From [Flexibacter] sp. ATCC 35208 (GTDB lineage: Bacteria; Bacteroidota; Bacteroidia; Chitinophagales; Chitinophagaceae), in assembly GCF_001975825.1 (NCBI RefSeq), contig NZ_MTKN01000074.1, positions 1 through 36,882 of the forward strand: a stretch of DNA of 36,882 bases, read 5' to 3'. A program made the position numbers and the translations under genes. Below, one piece after another: positions 8,028 to 15,272 of the stretch. The notes beneath the pieces are model-generated. The model did not search any database. It was given only the letters and a program-made list of their open reading frames with translations, and had not been told where the DNA came from. Position 1 is the stretch's first letter. Every line of letters starts with the position of its first letter.

Positions 8028-8681
8028 ATGATCGATACGGTAATATTTGACATGGATGGGTTATTAATTGACTCAGAGCCACTATGGGGACAGGCAATGC
8101 GAGAGGTATTTGCAAGTGTCGGAGTGGAATTGTCTATGGAATTAGCCAGCCACACTACAGGGCTGCGTACGGCAGAGGTGGTTGATTACTGGCATAACTA
8201 CTTCAAATGGAAGGGAAAATCGACCGAACAGGTAACGAACGAGATTATTGATTCGGTGACTGAAAAGATTATTAAAAGAGGTAAGCCCATGAAAGGGCTG
8301 GAATATATTCTGGATTTCTTTGAAAAGCGGAAATTCAAGATGGGGCTGGCATCATCTTCCCCCTTACGGTTGATTGACGCAGCTACTACCCATTTTGGGA
8401 TCAAAAATCGTTTCCTGGCGATCTCTTCTGCAGAGTTTGAATCACATGGCAAACCGCACCCGGCTGTATACCTGGCCTGCGCCAAAGCACTGGGTAGTAA
8501 TGCATTGGACTGTATTGCATTTGAAGACTCTGTAACGGGTATGACTGCGGCAAAAGCAGCCAGAATGAAGGTGGTAGCAGTACCTGAAGGGCATAACAGG
8601 CATAACAAGCGTTATGCACTGGCAGATGTAACGCTGAACAGCCTGAAGGATTTCAACGATGATATCTTAGGAAAGTTATAA
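8028..8681 (+). CDS. HAD-family sugar-phosphate phosphatase (HxpB / beta-phosphoglucomutase-like)
   Basis: A 217-residue haloacid-dehalogenase phosphatase with an inserted helical cap, of the group that includes hexitol phosphatase HxpB, 2-deoxyglucose-6-phosphatase and beta-phosphoglucomutase. All four HAD motifs are visible. Motif I is VIFDMDGLLIDSEPLWG, with nucleophile D8 and acid/base D10. Motif II is MGLASSSPL near residue 105. Motif III is the lysine in HGKPHPAVYL near residue 145. Motif IV is IAFEDSVTGMTAAKAA near residue 168. The ATG at 8028 is chosen because motif I then starts at the usual place, AAGGA precedes it, and a -7 promoter box lies within the longer frame from 7950. The gene ends at a strong bidirectional terminator. 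Exact substrate is unknown. Confidence 0.9.
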   Translation: MIDTVIFDMDGLLIDSEPLWGQAMREVFASVGVELSMELASHTTGLRTAEVVDYWHNYFKWKGKSTEQVTNEIIDSVTEKIIKRGKPMKGLEYILDFFEKRKFKMGLASSSPLRLIDAATTHFGIKNRFLAISSAEFESHGKPHPAVYLACAKALGSNALDCIAFEDSVTGMTAAKAARMKVVAVPEGHNRHNKRYALADVTLNSLKDFNDDILGKL

Positions 8682-8702
8682 TAAAAACTGCGACAGCAAG
8701 AC

Positions 8703-8738
8703 AAAACCCGGTTTGCCCTGATGGCAAAACCGGGTTTT
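8703..8738. terminator. Bidirectional intrinsic terminator
   Basis: AAAACCCGGTTTGCC at 8703-8717 pairs with GGCAAAACCGGGTTTT at 8723-8738 around a 5-nt loop, with one bulged A. A-rich and T-rich flanks on the two sides allow it to serve both the HAD phosphatase gene (+) and the convergent synthase-fusion gene (-). Confidence 0.9.
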
Positions 8739-8744
8739 CCTGTT

Positions 8745-9893
8745 TTACTTTTCTTTTACCTGTTCCAGCTTTGCCTGGACCAATAAAGCATGTAGTACTT
8801 CTGTCGAAAACCCATGTAGCAATAACCTGAAGGCAGCCCCCGCCATAGGCAAGGGTATCATGGGGTGCTTATTGTTCAATGCTGTCAGCTTCTCCGGACA
8901 ATCCATAATGGTAGCTGCATAAATCCCGATCACCTCATCCAGCTGTAATGAATTTGTAGCCCGCCAGAAATCTGCATCTGTCAGGAAAAACTGATAGACC
9001 GGCGTAAATATTTCTATCGCCGTACCCAGGTCTATAAAATTCGTCCACTTGTCCCTGAAGGTGGCAAACGGAATCGGATTGGCTGAAATTGCACTGAAGT
9101 CGGGTTGCTCCTGCTTCACAACCCTCACTCCTTTTTCATCGATCGCCTTGTTCAGGTTAATGATAAAGTTGTACAGGTTCAGGTCATGCTCCAGGAACAG
9201 GTTATCCCTCACATCACTTACTGACAGCGGCTTCAGCGGATTCATCGGAATATTCTCTGCTCCCCTCACATTGTCTTTGATAAAGCGTAATACTTCTGAT
9301 CCCAGGTAAAAATGCCGGAGTATCAGGAAGTTCGCCTCTGGTGTAATCCAATATTTCATTCCCCAGAAGAGGCTCTTGTGCAGCATCTTCGGAGCATTGA
9401 TCAGGTTGGGTATAAAGATCTTGAACACCTGCATCAGTACGATACTCAACCTGGCAAAGGCTTTTATCACGGGGTAAAGAAATTGCCTGCTCTTCGTAGA
9501 AGAGTCGTACAAAGATGCACATACGCTTTGGTGAGAGGCGATAGTGCAGGCCCCGATACCACTTTCGCCCTGTACCATACTGGCGAAGCCGGGGATGGGC
9601 ATATCGCTTTGGGTAGTGGCGGTACTAAGGAAATCAATATCCTGTTTGCCAGCAGGGGCGCCGTCGAGGCAATTGTCAATGGCTTTGGCGGCCATTTCCC
9701 AGGCCTGGTGGGTGGTTTGTTGTAGGGTGTTGAGCGCGTAGTAGCGGGATTTGATTCCATTTTTGCGGAGAAAAATGTCTTTCATCCGGGATGGGGTGTT
9801 GTTGATGCTACCGAGGTACAATTCCATTTCATCGTTGGCTACCGGGGTGTTGGGAAGGTATTGTCCCGTGGCAGTGATATAAACTTTATTCAT
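8745..9893 (-). CDS. Truncated beta-ketoacyl-ACP synthase III fused in frame to an unrelated domain
   Basis: Residues 1-127 are the front of a FabH-like 3-oxoacyl-ACP synthase III, from MNKVYITATGQYLPNTPVAN to IASHQSVCAS. They include the presumed nucleophile C125 but nothing beyond it, so the family's catalytic histidine and asparagine are missing. From residue 128 (LYDSSTKSRQFLYP, about position 9512) the protein switches to a non-thiolase sequence of about 255 residues. This part has hydrophobic or amphipathic segments near residues 135-160 and no motif I can name. It resembles a protein family I recall next to such synthases in Bacteroidota, possibly DUF6999, unverified. The reading frame is open across the junction. 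The likeliest origin is an in-frame deletion joining two adjacent genes, so synthase activity is improbable while the second domain may still work. The start lies 8 nt after the rpsA terminator. Confidence 0.75.
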   Translation of the reverse strand: MNKVYITATGQYLPNTPVANDEMELYLGSINNTPSRMKDIFLRKNGIKSRYYALNTLQQTTHQAWEMAAKAIDNCLDGAPAGKQDIDFLSTATTQSDMPIPGFASMVQGESGIGACTIASHQSVCASLYDSSTKSRQFLYPVIKAFARLSIVLMQVFKIFIPNLINAPKMLHKSLFWGMKYWITPEANFLILRHFYLGSEVLRFIKDNVRGAENIPMNPLKPLSVSDVRDNLFLEHDLNLYNFIINLNKAIDEKGVRVVKQEQPDFSAISANPIPFATFRDKWTNFIDLGTAIEIFTPVYQFFLTDADFWRATNSLQLDEVIGIYAATIMDCPEKLTALNNKHPMIPLPMAGAAFRLLLHGFSTEVLHALLVQAKLEQVKEK

Positions 9894-9900
9894 AGGTGAA

Positions 9901-9939
9901 AAATAAAAAAAAAGAGGCTGTTTCCTTCGAAACAGCCTC
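9901..9939 (-). terminator. rpsA: Intrinsic terminator of rpsA
   Basis: A perfect 11-bp stem, GAGGCTGTTTC (9914-9924) with GAAACAGCCTC (9929-9939), has a 4-nt loop. On the minus strand it is followed by nine T residues and more T-rich sequence. It lies about 30 bp beyond the rpsA stop codon. Confidence 0.95.
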
Positions 9940-9966
9940 CTATTATTTCAACAACCTAAAAAATGA

Positions 9967-11901
9967 TTATTCACCATCTTTCTTGTCGCCTTCGTCTTTC
10001 TTCAGCTTCTCACGCAGTTCAGCCAGTGCACCCAGATCACCAAGTGTAGCTTTTTCTACCTTGCTCTGGATATTTTTCACAGCCTTGCGGGTTTTGTCAG
10101 CATCAGCTCTCTTCTCTTTAGCGACAGCTTCTTTCTCTTCGTTCTTAGCTTGTTCCCAAACTCTGGTGTGAGATACCAGGATACGTTTTTCGCTACGATC
10201 GAATTCAATAATCATGAATTCTTTCACATCTTCAACGCTGATTGGTTTCTCATCTTCAGTGCGCAGGTGACGGGCAGGAGCGTAAGCTTCCAGACCGTAT
10301 TGCAGCTGAACGGTAGCACCTTTGTCATCTTTCTTCACTACAGTACCTTCGTGTACGGAACCGATTGGGAAGATAGTTTCGAAAGTATTCCAAGGATCTT
10401 CTTCGATCTGTTTGTGGCCAAGGCTCAGTTTACGGTTTTCTTTATCGATACCCAGTATAACTACCTCGATTTCGCTACCTACCTTAGTGTACTCACTTGG
10501 GTGGTTGAAACGTTTGATCCAGGACAGGTCGGAGATGTGGATCATACCACCGATACCAGTTTCCAGCTCAACGAATACGCCATAAGGAGTGATGTTCTTC
10601 ACGATACCTTTGTGACGGCTGTCCAGCGGGAATTTAGTTTCGATAGTAGCCCAAGGATCTTCAGTCAGTTGCTTGATAGACAGAGACATTTTACGCTCAT
10701 CCTTGCTCAGGGTAACTACCACTGCTTCGTATTCTTCACCTAATTTGAAGAATTCCTTAGCGTTGATTGGAGTAGAAGCCCATGAGATTTCAGATACGTG
10801 TACCAGACCTTCTACACCAGGCAGAATTTCCAGGAATGCACCGTAATCTTCAATGTTCACTACTTTACCTTTCACGCGCGCACCTTCAGTGATGTGAGCT
10901 GGTAAGGTATCCCATGGATGGGGAGTGAGTTGTTTGTAACCGAGGCTGATACGTTTTTTCTCGTCGTCGAAGTCCAGTACAACCACATTGATCTTCTGAT
11001 CCATCTGGAGTACTTCGCTTGGATGAGAGATACGGCCCCAGCTGATGTCGGTGATGTACAGCAGACCATCCAGACCACCCAGGTCGATGAATGCGCCGAA
11101 ATCGGTGATATTTTTGATGGTACCTTCCAGCACCTGGCCTTTTTCCAGTTTGCTGATGATATCCACTCTCTGCTGCTCGATATCGCTTTCGATAAGTGCT
11201 TTGTGAGAAACAACTGCGTTTCTGATGGCTTCGTTAACCTTAACCACTTTGAACTCCATTGTTTTGCTAACAAACTGATCGTAATCGGTAACTGGTTTCA
11301 CATCGATCTGTGAACCTGGCAGGAACGTTTCCATACCATATACGTCTACGATCAAGCCGCCTTTGGTCTTGCTGGTAACAGTACCAGTAACAACTTCGCC
11401 GGTTTTGTACACTTCCACGATCTTTTCCCATGCACGTTGTTGACGAGCTTGTTTACGGCTCAGGTGCAGGTTACCATCGCGGTCTTCTTTTTCTACTACT
11501 AATACTTCAACATCATCACCCACTTTCAGACCCTGAATATCACGGAATTCGTTCAGAGAAATCAGACCGTCAGATTTGAAGCCAATGTTGATCACAACAT
11601 CGGTCTTGGTTAAACCAACCACAGTACCAGTGAGCAGACCATTTTCTTCGATCACCTTGAAGGTGTTTTCGTAAGTCTGGTCGTACTTAGCTTTTTCTTC
11701 TTTGCTGTAAGAAGAAACGTTACGTTTGTCTACGCTCCAGTCAAAATCGTCGTGAGCGGTTTCTACAACAGGTGCATTTGGTGTCGCTGTTACTTCTACA
11801 GCCTGTGCTGCCGGAGCCTGTTGTTCAGCGTTTTGTTCGTTAGGAATGTTGTTTTCTGTCAAAACTTTAATTCCACCTAAGTTTTTTGCCCGGAATTCCA
11901 C
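9967..11901 (-). CDS. rpsA: 30S ribosomal protein S1
   Basis: Ribosomal protein S1 binds mRNA on the 30S subunit and helps translation initiation, which matters in Bacteroidota because their mRNAs often lack Shine-Dalgarno sequences. Six S1/OB-fold repeats are visible, for example GTVVGLTKTDVVINIGFKS, GTIKNITDFGAFIDLGGLDG, GKVVNIEDYGAFLEILPG and GIVKNITPYGVFVELETG. An acidic, alanine-rich N-terminus and a lysine-rich C-terminal tail flank them. The frame has no ATG before the conserved region. Translation starts either at GTG (11901) or at TTG (11862, giving TENNIPNEQ after the initiator), and the two differ by 13 residues. A TATCTTTG promoter element lies just upstream and a strong terminator just downstream, so the gene is transcribed alone. 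The identity is certain; the start is not. Confidence 0.96.
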   Translation of the reverse strand: MEFRAKNLGGIKVLTENNIPNEQNAEQQAPAAQAVEVTATPNAPVVETAHDDFDWSVDKRNVSSYSKEEKAKYDQTYENTFKVIEENGLLTGTVVGLTKTDVVINIGFKSDGLISLNEFRDIQGLKVGDDVEVLVVEKEDRDGNLHLSRKQARQQRAWEKIVEVYKTGEVVTGTVTSKTKGGLIVDVYGMETFLPGSQIDVKPVTDYDQFVSKTMEFKVVKVNEAIRNAVVSHKALIESDIEQQRVDIISKLEKGQVLEGTIKNITDFGAFIDLGGLDGLLYITDISWGRISHPSEVLQMDQKINVVVLDFDDEKKRISLGYKQLTPHPWDTLPAHITEGARVKGKVVNIEDYGAFLEILPGVEGLVHVSEISWASTPINAKEFFKLGEEYEAVVVTLSKDERKMSLSIKQLTEDPWATIETKFPLDSRHKGIVKNITPYGVFVELETGIGGMIHISDLSWIKRFNHPSEYTKVGSEIEVVILGIDKENRKLSLGHKQIEEDPWNTFETIFPIGSVHEGTVVKKDDKGATVQLQYGLEAYAPARHLRTEDEKPISVEDVKEFMIIEFDRSEKRILVSHTRVWEQAKNEEKEAVAKEKRADADKTRKAVKNIQSKVEKATLGDLGALAELREKLKKDEGDKKDGE

Positions 11902-11923
11902 ACCCCGAGGTTTAAGTGGACGG

Positions 11924-11931
11924 CAAAGATA
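11924..11931 (-). promoter_or_regulatory. rpsA: -7 promoter element of rpsA
   Basis: TATCTTTG on the minus strand matches TAnnTTTG. Transcription would start around 11918, leaving about 15 nt before the GTG at 11901 or about 55 nt before the TTG at 11862. The expected -33 position is T-rich but has no perfect TTTG. Confidence 0.55.
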
Positions 11932-12117
11932 CTACAATCTTCAAAAAAAAAGCGTTAAAATTCAATTCTTAGCAGCCTGGAGCATATTTTATGGTGCACC
12001 TACCTACGGAAACTATGACAGTACACGCTTATAACCCCACAGACTGCTAATTCCAGCACAATTTTTTGGAGCAAAATTTGTAACTAACGAATGAGGATTT
12101 TGTACTAATTTTCATGT

Positions 12118-13002
12118 ATGAACGGAACTTCTTTCAGATCAGATATACGATATTGGCTTAGACAGGGAAACACGATTAACCATTTACTTTTCTGGAACAT
12201 TGTTGTTTTCCTTGTACTGAATATACCCCGGTTGATTGCTAACTTTTCACCCGCTGCAGCCGGCGTCTACAATATGATATGTGACGAAGCATCTCTACAC
12301 TCCTTTCTCCCTGTGTTCATTACCAAACCGTGGGGCCTGGTGACCTATATGTTTTCACATGTTGAAATATTCCATATATTCTTCAACATGCTGAACCTGT
12401 ATTACTTTGGCAACTTATTCCGCTCCTTCATGGGCAATCACCGGGTTTTTCCACTTTATCTGCTGGGGGGCCTGATGGGTGGTCTTGCTTACCTGCTGGT
12501 ATTCAATATTATTAAGACAACTGACTATCCCCTGATGGGTGCCTCCGCCTCTGTCATGGCCTTACTGATCGCCTGTGCTACCAAGATACCCAACTATGAG
12601 GTAGGCCTCATGTTCCTCGGCGCCGTTCGCCTTAAATGGCTGGCACTTGCCGTACTCGTACTGGATATTCTCGCTATCGGCCAGGGTAATACCGGCGGCA
12701 TCGTAGCTCACCTGGGTGGTGCGCTCATTGGATTCCTCTATATCAAACTGCTGGATAACGGAACTGACCTTTGCCAGCCACTCATCTGGATGTTTAACCG
12801 CCGGGTCAGGGTCGAAGCCATGCAAAGCCGCAACCGCCGCTCCTTCAAACCGAAGAAGTCTCCACTCAAGGTAGTAAAGAATTACCCGGAGGAAAATAAA
12901 CAGCTCAGACTCGACCAACTCCTTGACAAAATCAATGACAATGGCCTTGAAAGCCTGAGTCCTGAAGAGAAAGCCTGGCTGAAAAAAATGAGTCAGGAAT
13001 AA
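12118..13002 (+). CDS. Rhomboid-family intramembrane serine protease
   Basis: A polytopic membrane serine protease of 294 residues that cleaves transmembrane segments of other membrane proteins. About six hydrophobic segments fill residues 20-225. The catalytic serine is in MGASASVMALL (around residue 143) and the partner histidine is in GGIVAHLGGALIGF (around residue 201). The loop motif HVEIFHIFFNMLNLYYFG with conserved His and Asn is also present. The last 65 residues are basic then acidic (NRRSFKPKK through LSPEEKAWLKKM) and likely cytosolic, a tail I recall in Bacteroidota rhomboids. The ATG at 12118 directly precedes the first hydrophilic stretch. It is followed 69 bp later by ispH, which has its own promoter. 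Natural substrates are unknown. Confidence 0.93.
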   Translation: MNGTSFRSDIRYWLRQGNTINHLLFWNIVVFLVLNIPRLIANFSPAAAGVYNMICDEASLHSFLPVFITKPWGLVTYMFSHVEIFHIFFNMLNLYYFGNLFRSFMGNHRVFPLYLLGGLMGGLAYLLVFNIIKTTDYPLMGASASVMALLIACATKIPNYEVGLMFLGAVRLKWLALAVLVLDILAIGQGNTGGIVAHLGGALIGFLYIKLLDNGTDLCQPLIWMFNRRVRVEAMQSRNRRSFKPKKSPLKVVKNYPEENKQLRLDQLLDKINDNGLESLSPEEKAWLKKMSQE

Positions 13003-13024
13003 AATGGAAACTACCCGCATGTAA

Positions 13025-13056
13025 ACACATTTTGGCCGCTCCACATCAAAATGTGT
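13025..13056. promoter_or_regulatory. Perfect inverted repeat within the ispH promoter
   Basis: ACACATTTTG (13025-13034) and CAAAATGTGT (13047-13056) form a perfect 10-bp inverted repeat with a 12-bp spacer. Its left arm contains the -33 TTTG and its right arm abuts the -7 element. There is no T-run, so an operator is more likely than a terminator for the rhomboid gene. Confidence 0.45.
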
Positions 13057-13063
13057 AACTTTG
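13031..13063 (+). promoter_or_regulatory. ispH: Promoter of ispH
   Basis: TTTG (13031-13034), a 21-bp spacer and TAACTTTG (13056-13063) match the Bacteroidota consensus. The ATG at 13051 lies inside this promoter and cannot be the normal start. The next in-frame ATG, 13072, would be nearly leaderless. Confidence 0.75.
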
Positions 13064-13071
13064 TCGACAAC

Positions 13072-14298
13072 ATGAAAACGTTCAACGTACCTATCATCTA
13101 CCGGAGTCCACTCATTACAGCTATTAAAAACAGCCGTAAGAAACAGGATCGCATGAAAAAAGATTTCACGCCTACTGTTCTTGACTTTGGTCCATTAAAG
13201 ATATTACTGGCCCGTCACTTTGGCTTTTGCTACGGTGTGGAAAATGCTATTGAGATAGCATTCAAAACTGTGGAAGAAAATCCAGGTAAACGGATTTTCC
13301 TGCTCAGTGAAATGATCCATAACCCACATGTTAACAACGATCTGCTGGCCAAAGGCGTACAGTTCATGATGGATACCGCCGGCCGTCAGCTGGTGCCATG
13401 GGAAACGCTCACTCCCGAAGACATTGTTATCATTCCTGCCTTTGGTACTACGCTTGAAATTGAAGCAAAACTGAGTTCCCTGGGTATTGCACCTTTACAA
13501 TATAATACCACCTGCCCGTTTGTGGAAAGGGTGTGGAACAAAGCCGAGCAGATTGGCCAACAATCATATACCGTGATCGTACATGGTAAACCAGGTCATG
13601 AAGAAACCCGTGCCACCTTCTCCCACAGCCGGAGCAATACCCCGACTGTAGTGGTAAAAGATATGCAGGAAGCCCAGGTACTCGCTACCTTCATTACCAG
13701 CGAACGACCTGCTGCTGAATTCTATGAGCGATTCAAAGGACAATACTCTGAAGGATTTGATGTGGTAAAAGACCTGCAGCGCGTAGGCGTGGTCAACCAA
13801 ACGACCATGCTGGCTACAGAAACCCAGGGAATCGCCGATTATATTAAGAACGTGATCATGGACAGGTACGCCCTGACACCTGAAACTGTAGGAGAACGCT
13901 TTGCTGATACAAGAGATACCCTCTGCTATGCAACCAACGATAACCAGAGTGCCGTAACCGGGTTACTGGAAGAACAGGCAGACCTGGCAATCGTAGTAGG
14001 TGGCTATAACAGTTCAAATACCTCTCACCTGGTAGAATTGTGCGAGGAAAAACTGCCAACTTACTTCATAGCTGCTGACGATCAGATGATTTCGAGGAAT
14101 AAAATCAGGCATTATGACTTCCATCATAAACAGGAATTAAACAGTGATGTATTTTTGCCTGAGAAAGATGTGGTGACAGTGATGATGACAAGTGGAGCAA
14201 GCTGTCCCGATGCCCTGGTCGAAGCGGTAATAAGGAGGTTGTTATCGTTTTACGGACTGGAGCAGCAAATAGAACAAGTCATTGAAAATTACAAATAA
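13072..14298 (+). CDS. ispH: 4-hydroxy-3-methylbut-2-enyl diphosphate reductase (long Bacteroidota form)
   Basis: IspH (LytB) is the 4Fe-4S enzyme that performs the last step of the MEP pathway, converting HMBPP to IPP and DMAPP. The cluster cysteines are in FGFCYGVENA, NTTCPFVERVW and SGASCPDALVE. The substrate-binding histidines are in LSEMIHNPHVNN and VIVHGKPGHEETRATFSH, and the SNTSHL motif is present. From the chosen ATG at 13072 (MKTFNVPIIYRSPL) the protein has 408 residues, longer than the roughly 315 of E. coli IspH but normal for this lineage. The upstream ATG at 13051 is rejected because it falls in the promoter; a later ATG at 13153 (MKKDFTPTV) is possible. A strong terminator follows directly. 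Confidence 0.95.
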   Translation: MKTFNVPIIYRSPLITAIKNSRKKQDRMKKDFTPTVLDFGPLKILLARHFGFCYGVENAIEIAFKTVEENPGKRIFLLSEMIHNPHVNNDLLAKGVQFMMDTAGRQLVPWETLTPEDIVIIPAFGTTLEIEAKLSSLGIAPLQYNTTCPFVERVWNKAEQIGQQSYTVIVHGKPGHEETRATFSHSRSNTPTVVVKDMQEAQVLATFITSERPAAEFYERFKGQYSEGFDVVKDLQRVGVVNQTTMLATETQGIADYIKNVIMDRYALTPETVGERFADTRDTLCYATNDNQSAVTGLLEEQADLAIVVGGYNSSNTSHLVELCEEKLPTYFIAADDQMISRNKIRHYDFHHKQELNSDVFLPEKDVVTVMMTSGASCPDALVEAVIRRLLSFYGLEQQIEQVIENYK

Positions 14299-14300
14299 TA

Positions 14301-14331
14301 AAAAAGACACCTGATGGTGTCTTTTTTCTTT
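14301..14331 (+). terminator. ispH: Intrinsic terminator of ispH
   Basis: AAAAAGACACC (14301-14311) pairs with GGTGTCTTTTT (14316-14326) around TGAT and continues into a T-rich tail. It starts 2 bp after the ispH stop codon. The A-rich left flank could let it act in reverse too. Confidence 0.93.
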
Positions 14332-14489
14332 GGGGCTAATAAATGCTAGTAATGCAGAGAAAAAAAGTTTTATATCGTAATTAGTTTAAACCTGAATCAA
14401 AAGTAATCTCTTCCCCCCCTGCTGACAAATCACATTTATTATCCGGTATGCTATTCAGGGTAAATGGCGTAAAACGCATTAAATCTGGT

Positions 14490-15254
14490 TTAGAATTGCA
14501 TCGCTTTTTTCAAAAAATCTGCTTTTCGCCTTCTTGAAACTTCCACTTGTGTACCGTCACTCATCAACGCAAAACCGCCTTCACCCTGTATATAAGATTG
14601 CATCTGTTGCAAATTGATCAGGTGAGAATTATGTACCCTGAAAAAGTCCACATCCGTCAGTAATTCTTCAAACTCCTTCAGCGGTCTGGACACCATCAGG
14701 TTCTTTTTGTCTGTAAAAAAGATCCTTGTATAATTTCCGGTAGACTCACACCGTACGATGTTTTGCACCGGCATAAAAACCAATCCGTTAATAGTGGGAA
14801 GAGCGATTTTTTTATGCGTCTGGTGTAAAGTTTTCATGTTCTGCAGGAACACATCCAGCGGGGAATTGCCGGGTTCCGGTTGCTGCACGCCTCTCCTGCT
14901 TATACATTTCTGAACGGCGTCCTGCAGCTCCTTCACACTAAATGGTTTGAGCAGGTAATCGAGTGCATTGAACTTGATCGCCTTCAGGGCATACTGCTCG
15001 TAAGCGGTGGTGAATATGATGTCGAAATTGATTCTGTCAAAGAGTTTTAGTAGTTCAAACCCGTTCTGGTGAGGCATCTCTACATCCAGGAACACAACAT
15101 CGGGATGTACTTCGTCAATCAGTTCCTTCGCCGCTTTTACGCTATTCACACCACCCAGCACTGTTACTTCCGGGCATTTTTTGGCCAGCATAGTATGCAG
15201 GGCATCTATACAATGCTGTTCATCGTCTACGATAATCGCTTTAATTTCGCTCAT
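14490..15254 (-). CDS. LytTR-family response regulator
   Basis: A two-component response regulator of 254 residues. The receiver domain (about 1-120) shows the acidic pair in IIVDDEQHC, phospho-acceptor D57 in VVFLDVEMP, and K103 in DYLLKPF. The LytTR DNA-binding domain (about 145-250) shows CESTGNYTRIFF and VHNSHLINL, and ends with the basic SRRRKADFLKKAM. It follows the histidine kinase gene by 18 bp on the same strand, so the two form an operon and a cognate pair. Target genes are not evident; LytTR sites were not identified in the window. The start ATG gives a standard receiver N-terminus. Confidence 0.95.
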   Translation of the reverse strand: MSEIKAIIVDDEQHCIDALHTMLAKKCPEVTVLGGVNSVKAAKELIDEVHPDVVFLDVEMPHQNGFELLKLFDRINFDIIFTTAYEQYALKAIKFNALDYLLKPFSVKELQDAVQKCISRRGVQQPEPGNSPLDVFLQNMKTLHQTHKKIALPTINGLVFMPVQNIVRCESTGNYTRIFFTDKKNLMVSRPLKEFEELLTDVDFFRVHNSHLINLQQMQSYIQGEGGFALMSDGTQVEVSRRRKADFLKKAMQF

Positions 15255-15272
15255 GCTTTAAAAATCCAGGGT

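Noticed and set aside
12562..13044. 160-codon minus-strand frame
   Set aside because: Antisense shadow of the rhomboid gene 3' half.
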